Of a DNA stretch of 10,767 nucleotides, positions 6,338 through 10,767 are shown piece after piece; within the stretch, counting starts at the first letter, position 1; every line of letters begins with the position of its first letter. Both the position numbers and the translations under genes were made by a program. The notes under the pieces were generated by a model. That model saw nothing but the letters and a program-made list of their open reading frames with translations. It searched no databases and was not told the origin of the DNA. Source of the DNA: Helicobacteraceae bacterium (GTDB lineage: Bacteria; Campylobacterota; Campylobacteria; Campylobacterales; SZUA-545); NCBI GenBank assembly GCA_031276985.1, contig JAISMA010000224.1, forward strand, positions 1 to 10,767, read 5' to 3'.

Positions 6338-8071
6338 TTGGCGATCGCGGCGGATTATATAATCGATTATCTAATTAGCCGCGGCGTCAAACGATCGTAC
6401 GGCTATCCTGGATCGCTCGCGGGATTTATTATGGACGCGCTTCGCAAGCGCTCAAGCCAGATTTCAAATCGCCTTTTATACACGGAACAAGCGTGCGGTT
6501 TTGCCGCGATCGGCGATACGCTAGTTAGCGGCGCTCCCGCGCTATGCTGGGCGACAAGCGGACCAGGCGCGACCAATCTCGTTACGCCAATCGCAAACGC
6601 TTGGCTCGATAGCGTCCCCGTGATTTTTCTAACCGCCAACGTCCACACCGCCGATTCGCGCGAAAAACTAGGTTGCGCGGCGCTAAGGCAAAACGGCAAT
6701 CAGGAGCTTGATATTGTTTCGATTGCGCGTTCCATTACGAAATTCGCGGCGCGAATCGACGACGCGACAAAGATCCGCGAAACGCTTGACTTGGCGTGGG
6801 AAGCGGCGACAAGCGCGCGCAAGGGACCGGCGTTGATCGATCTGCCGATCGACGTTTCAAAAAGCGAAATAAACGATCTTGAGCGCTCCCTCGCAAGCCG
6901 CGCTCCTTTGGCGGCAAACGCAAGCGGCGCGTTAAGCGCGATCGACGAGGCGATAGTAAACGCCGAAAATCCCGTGATTGTCGCGGGCGGCGGTATTCGA
7001 TCGGCTAACGTCAAGGCTTCGTTTATCGCGTGGCTTGCAAAAACGCAAGAGCGAAAACCCGCCTTGAAAGCCGTTACGACGTTGCGCGGCAAAGATCTGC
7101 TGGCGACAAACGATCCGCTGAATATGGGCGTTATCGGCGTTTGGGGGAACGAAAAAGCGAACGAGGCGGTCAAAAACGCCGATCTGATCGTCGCGATCGG
7201 CTCTCGTCTGGCAAACAGGCAGCTTGCGCCTTTTGGCGGCGCGCTATCTTGCAAAGTTATCCGCGTCGATATTGACGAAGCCGAATTTGCGCGGCGCGTT
7301 ACGCAAGGCGAGGCGATCGACGTCGTAGCCGATTTGGGCGATCTGTTTGGCGCAAGCGTTGCGAAGCCGCCAAAGCGCGTCGTCGTTTCCGACGTGGGAC
7401 AGAATATGTGGCGCGTCGGGCGAGAGTTTGCGATCGAAAGCGGCGACCGCGCGCTCTTTAGCGCGGGGCTTGGAGCGATGGGTTTTAGTCTTTGCGCAGC
7501 GATTGGAGCGCATTATGCCGCGCCAAACGCGGAGATTATCGCCGTGTGCGGCGACGGGGGTTTGCAGATGAGCGTAGAGGAGTTGCACTTTATCGCCGCT
7601 AATCGCGTTCCAATCGCCGTGATAGCGCTGAACAACAACGCGCTTGGGCTGATTCGCGCCTTTCAGGAGCGCAATTTTGGCGGCGAGCATTTTTGCACGA
7701 CGGCTAAATCGGGCTACGCTTCGCCCGATTGGGAGGCTTTGGCAAAAGCGTACGGCGCGGATTATTACCGCTTTGACGCATTAACCGATCGCGTTGATCG
7801 CTCTGCCGATAGCGCCATTGACGGCGTAAACGATCGCGACGCGGGCAATCGCCGCTTTAACGTTTCGTCCAATCGCGTTGTCGAAGAGGGCGCGGGCGGC
7901 GGAAGTTCTCGCGCTTTTAACGGCGCGTCCGATCGCGACGCTTATCGGCTTTCTAACGGCGCGTCCGCTGAAGTGGAAATTCGCGCGCTGATAGATCTTG
8001 CCTCGCGTCTGCGAAAAACCTCCGCTTCGGCGTTTATCATCGAAGCAAAGGTAAAACCCGTCTACCCCTAA
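6338..8071 (+). CDS. ThDP-dependent acetolactate-synthase-like enzyme, candidate YerE-type sugar acetyltransferring enzyme
   Basis: Three-domain ThDP enzyme of 577 residues. The N-terminal Pyr domain has catalytic Glu50 (LLYTEQACGFAA) and SGPGATN at 74-80. The central domain, about 190-340, has VAGGGIRS at 215-222 and DLIVAIGSR at 282-290 and may bind FAD. The C-terminal PP domain has the ThDP/Mg motif GDGG at 405-408 through NN at 432-433. Start TTG at 6338 is supported by AAAGGA (6325-6330), spacing seven, and it lies 15 bases after the methyltransferase stop. Acetolactate synthase is the closest general family. Next to rfbH and rfbG, a better guess is a YerE-like enzyme that transfers the acetaldehyde unit of pyruvate to the keto carbon of a CDP-3,6-dideoxy-4-ketohexose. 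Residues about 484-545 are a repetitive insertion absent from typical family members. No small regulatory subunit gene (IlvH/IlvN) adjoins it. Confidence 0.8.
   Translation: MAIAADYIIDYLISRGVKRSYGYPGSLAGFIMDALRKRSSQISNRLLYTEQACGFAAIGDTLVSGAPALCWATSGPGATNLVTPIANAWLDSVPVIFLTANVHTADSREKLGCAALRQNGNQELDIVSIARSITKFAARIDDATKIRETLDLAWEAATSARKGPALIDLPIDVSKSEINDLERSLASRAPLAANASGALSAIDEAIVNAENPVIVAGGGIRSANVKASFIAWLAKTQERKPALKAVTTLRGKDLLATNDPLNMGVIGVWGNEKANEAVKNADLIVAIGSRLANRQLAPFGGALSCKVIRVDIDEAEFARRVTQGEAIDVVADLGDLFGASVAKPPKRVVVSDVGQNMWRVGREFAIESGDRALFSAGLGAMGFSLCAAIGAHYAAPNAEIIAVCGDGGLQMSVEELHFIAANRVPIAVIALNNNALGLIRAFQERNFGGEHFCTTAKSGYASPDWEALAKAYGADYYRFDALTDRVDRSADSAIDGVNDRDAGNRRFNVSSNRVVEEGAGGGSSRAFNGASDRDAYRLSNGASAEVEIRALIDLASRLRKTSASAFIIEAKVKPVYP
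7787..7972 (+). repeat. Degenerate in-frame repeats forming an insertion in the ThDP enzyme
   Basis: The stretch encodes a low-complexity segment rich in D, R, N, S, G and A. TAACGGCGCGTCCG occurs identically at 7918-7931 and 7954-7967 (36 bases, 12 codons apart). CGATCGCGACGC occurs at 7831-7842 and 7930-7941 (99 bases, 33 codons apart). A diverged copy begins near 7856. All offsets are multiples of three, so the frame survives. Protein repeats include NDRDAGNR, SDRDAYR and two NGAS. Flanking sequence (AKAYGADYYRFD before, FIIEAKVKPVYP after) is normal family sequence, so this is an inserted surface loop. Confidence 0.75.
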
Positions 8072-8149
8072 AACGTTTCTTCTTATTTAGACAATCGCGC
8101 TCCCCATCATCCTGCTCGCTTCGGATCGCATTTCCGCCCAAACGAAATT

Positions 8150-8193
8150 CGAGAATTGTGAATGCGCTAAATGCTGGGCGTTCGCAATTTTCG
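8150..8193 (+). terminator. Long imperfect hairpin between convergent genes
   Basis: On plus-strand RNA, 8150-8165 can pair with 8178-8193 over 16 base pairs, counting three G-U pairs, with a 12-base loop. On the minus-strand RNA the G-U pairs become mismatches, so the structure favours transcripts arriving from the sugar cluster that ends at 8071. No T run follows, so it may be a factor-dependent terminator, an RNA-stabilising 3' end, or a copy of an interspersed repeat. Confidence 0.4.
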
Positions 8194-8209
8194 CGCTATG
8201 CGTCGCTTA

Positions 8210-9265
8210 TTAGTTGTAGAATAAATTGGCGTCGATGTGCTTAAGAAATTCATCTACAACGTCGGAGCTAAACGTTAGCGCCGATCGCTTTGTATATTTG
8301 TGGTATGCATCTAGCGACCACTGCGCGGCAAAATAGTTTTCGCCGTTTGAGAATATGCCTCTAAAAAAGCATAAATATTCGCGGCAGGTTCCGCCAAAAT
8401 CGACTAAATCCATATCGTACATATCGCTAACGTCAAGATTATAATTCGCGCCGTTGTAGGCGATGACTATATTTTTCAAATAGGTTTTTGGAACTTTAAA
8501 AGAATCCAAAGAAACCCCGAGCGGAACGCGATCGTTAATTAAGCAAATAGCGTTTGCGCGATCGCATTTTTCTATCTTAAATTTGCTTTCGTTAAAACTG
8601 TCTTTTTTGATAGTAACGTTAGCGTCTGCGAGATTTAGCTTTACGGCGCTGCCAATTTTTTTTGCGTCTGTTTTTATCGCGTTGTTTGCGTATGCATTCA
8701 GCGCGGGATCAACGCTCAAACCTACTTCCATAGAATTGCCTATCATAGTTCTAACGCTTTTGGCGTTTATTATTTTCCATTCGGCTTCAAACGCATACGA
8801 AGCGTCGCCAAACAAGCCTCTAAAAGTACAATTGTATTTATCTACGCACTGCCCCCAAAAATATAGCGTATGCGGCGCGTTTTTTAGCCGATCGCCCCAA
8901 GCGTTATACATATCGCTTGCTTCAAGGTTATATGTTTCGCCTTGATAGGTTGCCGTAATGCTTTTTACATAGGTTTTCGGCGCTTCGTGGTATAACATGC
9001 CAAAAACTTTCTTTCCGTCGATAAGGACAAAAATATTGTCTTTATTGACGCCAATTTTATGTTTTGTTTTATCAAAAACGTCCTCGACTATAGCAATCTT
9101 TGCGCCGTTTGCCAGCGTAAATTCCGATCGGCTCTGCGTAGCCGCGCAATTGGCGTAAGAGCCAAGCGCGCACACAAAACAGAGCGACGCAAACATACGT
9201 TTTACGCCGAGAAAAGCGTTAAATTTGCGTTTATTTTCCGCGATTGTTTCAGAAACAGATTTCAT
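8210..9265 (-). CDS. Exported protein with two tandem copies of an unrecognised domain
   Basis: I do not recognise the family. The 351-residue product has a charged N-terminus (KRK, VKR) and a hydrophobic stretch at about 24-38 ending ANCAA, consistent with a Sec signal peptide cut near residues 41-42; the residues before Cys40 (YAN) do not make a good lipobox. The mature part is an internal duplication. Copy 1 (about 48-197) contains PKTYVKSITATYQGETYNL (96-114) and FRGLFGDASYAFEAEW (148-163). Copy 2 (about 208-351) contains PKTYLKNIVIAYNGANYNL (259-277) and FRGIFSNGENYFAAQW (301-316). Each copy has SDMY and a close Cys pair just before FRG (C140/C146 and C294/C299), suggesting periplasmic disulfides. 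The ATG has AAGGAG (9277-9272) six bases upstream. The gene looks AT-richer than the sugar genes. A periplasmic or surface role is likely; function is unknown. Confidence 0.8.
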   Translation of the reverse strand: MKSVSETIAENKRKFNAFLGVKRMFASLCFVCALGSYANCAATQSRSEFTLANGAKIAIVEDVFDKTKHKIGVNKDNIFVLIDGKKVFGMLYHEAPKTYVKSITATYQGETYNLEASDMYNAWGDRLKNAPHTLYFWGQCVDKYNCTFRGLFGDASYAFEAEWKIINAKSVRTMIGNSMEVGLSVDPALNAYANNAIKTDAKKIGSAVKLNLADANVTIKKDSFNESKFKIEKCDRANAICLINDRVPLGVSLDSFKVPKTYLKNIVIAYNGANYNLDVSDMYDMDLVDFGGTCREYLCFFRGIFSNGENYFAAQWSLDAYHKYTKRSALTFSSDVVDEFLKHIDANLFYN

Positions 9266-9375
9266 CTTTTGCTCCTTGCAAATAATTAAACGCTATTAAG
9301 CGAATTTCGCTAGTTTGCGAACAATAAATCATAGCGGCGACGGCGCTAAAAATAAGCGTCGATCGCGCCGCGAGA

Positions 9376-9699
9376 TTAACCTTGAGCGGAGTAAACAAAA
9401 CACAAAATCGCTCCCGCGATCCACGCAAGCGCCCAGTATCTAATCGGTATCCAAAATCTCGTATCTCTGAATGTCTCTTTTGGCGTGTGATCGGTATCGG
9501 TTAGATTCGGCGGCGGTTTTTTGCGTCCGCGATCGAGAAACCACAAAATGATCGCGCCCACAAACATTCCAATGCCCATTCCAAGCGCGGAATAATCGCT
9601 TTCGCCTACCTTGATATGATCGCCAATTATCCCGATGCCGCAACCCGTAAGAAACGGCAATATAACTAACCATCCTCGCCCTTCAGACGTTGAGATCAT
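9376..9699 (-). CDS. Small inner-membrane protein, three predicted helices
   Basis: Hypothetical protein of 107 residues. Hydrophobic segments lie at about 9-27, 36-55 and 86-104, separated by a polar, proline-rich loop (RGRKKPPPNLTDTDHT, 57-72) that would be cytoplasmic by the positive-inside rule. FWIPIRYWA (82-90) leads into the last helix; similar aromatic-proline motifs before a final helix occur in small uncharacterised membrane proteins, but I cannot name the family. The ATG at 9699 has AGGAG (9710-9706) six bases upstream, and a perfect TATAAT lies further up, so the frame is well supported as a real gene. It is 51 bases downstream of lpxB on the same strand. No catalytic motif is visible. 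Confidence 0.72.
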   Translation of the reverse strand: MISTSEGRGWLVILPFLTGCGIGIIGDHIKVGESDYSALGMGIGMFVGAIILWFLDRGRKKPPPNLTDTDHTPKETFRDTRFWIPIRYWALAWIAGAILCFVYSAQG

Positions 9700-9733
9700 T
9701 TTGCGCTCCTAACCAATATATAATCTAAACGAA

Positions 9734-9747
9734 ATTATAGCGCTATA
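9734..9747 (-). promoter_or_regulatory. TATAAT -10 box overlapping the palindrome TATAGCGCTATA
   Basis: On the minus strand a consensus TATAAT (9739-9734) lies 34 bases ahead of the small membrane protein's start codon, with the ribosome site in between. It overlaps a perfect 12-bp palindrome (9736-9747) that begins three bases after the lpxB stop. No consensus -35 is seen at the expected distance. The palindrome could be an operator that blocks the -10 element when bound. Confidence 0.45.
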
Positions 9748-9750
9748 TTA

Positions 9751-10767
9751 TCAAGCGCCGACTGCCAATCTGCGAATAAGATCGGCTATATGCGTTTCGC
9801 GTCCGCTAAGCAAATGTCTTAACTCGATCGATCGGCTTAAAAATTCATCCGCGCGCGCGGTTTTCGCGCATTCCAAAAGGCGATCGGCGACGCATTCATT
9901 TTGCAATAATTCCGCATGCATTGGCGGACGATTTTCGTAGTAAAAAATCAGGTTTGAAAGCCCCACAAAAGGCAGTTTGACAAACCGTTTCGCAATCGCA
10001 AAATCGATCGCTTTGGCGCGATACGCCAATACGAAAGGCGTTCCAATCAGCGCGGTTTCCAGCGTCGCTGTGCCTGAACACACAAACGCGAATTTGGCTT
10101 TTAGCAAAGCGGCGTGAGCCTCGCGCGCAATCGTAAAATCGCCTAAATCGCCGTAGATTTCCGCGATCTTTTGCGCGTCGAAATGCGGCGGAATCACAAG
10201 CAGTTTTTCGCCGTTTAGGCGCTTTGCCGTTTCCTTGAAAACGGGAAAAAGCCGCTTGATTTCGCCCTCGCGCGAACCGGGCAAAAAGGCGTAAATTTCA
10301 TCTTGCGTTACGCTTTCTTTGAACCGCTCGATCTCCTCCATGAGCGGATGCCCCACGTATGAGCAGCTTTTCCACCACGACTTTTCAAAAGGCAAAATCG
10401 CCGCTTGAACGTCGGTAACGCTTTGGACGACCTCGATTCGCTTCGCCTTCCACGCCCACACTTGCGGCAGCACGTAATAGAGAATTTTCAGCTTTGGAAG
10501 CTCTTTTTTCAGCGCTTTTGCCAGCGGAATGTTGAAGGCGGGCGAGTCGATCAGTAGCGCCAGATCGCAATCCTTCGCCGCTTCCAGCATAGATTTCAGC
10601 GTCCTGCGCGCCAACGGGATTTTGCCCGCCGCCTCGATGAAACCCATTGCGCCAAACGCTTTGCTCTCCACGATCGGCTCGCCGAACTCGCCGTTAAAAA
10701 CGCCGACTCGCGGCGCGTCGCCAAGCCTTGCGAAAATCGGTTTTAGGTGTAAATTCGCCGACGGCTC
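9751..10767 (-). CDS. lpxB: Lipid-A-disaccharide synthase (5' end beyond window)
   Basis: GT19-family glycosyltransferase that joins UDP-2,3-diacylglucosamine and lipid X to make the lipid A disaccharide at the inner membrane. The window holds 338 codons and the stop. The frame stays open to the right edge, beginning EPSANLHLKP, which corresponds to the GEPS(G/A) motif a few residues from the usual N-terminus, so only about 7-10 residues should be missing. A GTG at 10671 is internal, not the start. Motifs in order: LLIDSPAFNIP, YYVLPQVWAWKAKRI, ILPFEK, YVGHPL, LPGSREGEIKRLFPVF and CSGTATLETALIGTPFV. It places the organism among Gram-negatives that make lipid A. It probably belongs to an operon extending to the right of the window. 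Confidence 0.95.
   Translation of the reverse strand, partial: EPSANLHLKPIFARLGDAPRVGVFNGEFGEPIVESKAFGAMGFIEAAGKIPLARRTLKSMLEAAKDCDLALLIDSPAFNIPLAKALKKELPKLKILYYVLPQVWAWKAKRIEVVQSVTDVQAAILPFEKSWWKSCSYVGHPLMEEIERFKESVTQDEIYAFLPGSREGEIKRLFPVFKETAKRLNGEKLLVIPPHFDAQKIAEIYGDLGDFTIAREAHAALLKAKFAFVCSGTATLETALIGTPFVLAYRAKAIDFAIAKRFVKLPFVGLSNLIFYYENRPPMHAELLQNECVADRLLECAKTARADEFLSRSIELRHLLSGRETHIADLIRRLAVGA

Noticed and set aside
7244..7690. Open frame opposite the ThDP enzyme (148 codons)
   Set aside because: It lies across the conserved PP domain in antisense, and its product has no recognisable motif.
8090..8206. Minus-strand open stretch of 39 codons in the convergent intergenic region
   Set aside because: It has no ribosome site or suitably placed start and directly abuts the stop of the upstream gene; not strong enough to call a gene.
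9225..9265. Lipoprotein signal in the duplicated-domain protein
   Set aside because: The residues before Cys40 are YAN, lacking the hydrophobic -3 position of a lipobox; an ordinary signal peptide fits better.
9300..9363. Several short stem-loops between the membrane protein and the exported protein
   Set aside because: Stems are 5-7 pairs with bulges and no T run; they do not stand out from background in this palindrome-rich sequence.

Overview
The window reads as a compact chromosomal segment from a Gram-negative bacterium, most plausibly an unusually GC-rich member of the Campylobacterota (epsilonproteobacteria). This is an inference. It rests on a 19-base poly-G contingency tract of the Campylobacter/Helicobacter type inside a surface-sugar gene, a short MnmA (344 residues), lipid A synthesis (LpxB), and tightly packed genes with frequent GTG/TTG starts (four of the eight genes whose start is visible). 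No rRNA, tRNA, CRISPR array, insertion sequence or transposase was seen.

Layout. (1) Positions 15-1367, minus strand: an Rrf2/CymR-like regulator followed by cysK (O-acetylserine sulfhydrylase), an apparent two-gene cysteine operon. (2) Positions 1368-1497: a divergent promoter region with a 7-bp inverted repeat. (3) Positions 1498-2532, plus strand: mnmA (tRNA 2-thiouridylase), followed by a possible weak terminator. (4) Positions 2629-8071, plus strand: a four-gene sugar module. It holds an RfbH-type CDP-4-keto-6-deoxyglucose 3-dehydrase, an RfbG-type CDP-glucose 4,6-dehydratase homologue, a phase-variable FkbM methyltransferase and an acetolactate-synthase-like ThDP enzyme. (5) Positions 8072-8209: a convergent intergenic region with a long imperfect hairpin. 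(6) Positions 8210-10767, minus strand: lpxB (5' end cut by the window), a small three-helix membrane protein with its own likely promoter, and an exported protein made of two copies of one unrecognised domain.

How the genes may work together. RfbG and RfbH are the two steps from CDP-glucose towards a CDP-3,6-dideoxy-4-ketosugar. In Yersinia the ThDP flavoenzyme YerE adds a two-carbon acetyl unit from pyruvate to C4 of that ketosugar, giving the branched sugar yersiniose. The same combination here suggests a branched, possibly O-methylated dideoxyhexose on a surface glycan. The methylation would be switched on and off by slippage in the poly-G tract, which is in the ON frame in this sequence (-1 gives an immediate TGA, +1 a TGA 13 codons after the tract). 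The module is incomplete: no cytidylyltransferase (RfbF), no E3 reductase for RfbH and no glycosyltransferase lie in the window. Two features are odd: RfbG has Leu where the catalytic Tyr of the YxxxK motif should be, and the ThDP enzyme carries a repeat-rich insertion of about 60 residues near its C-terminus.
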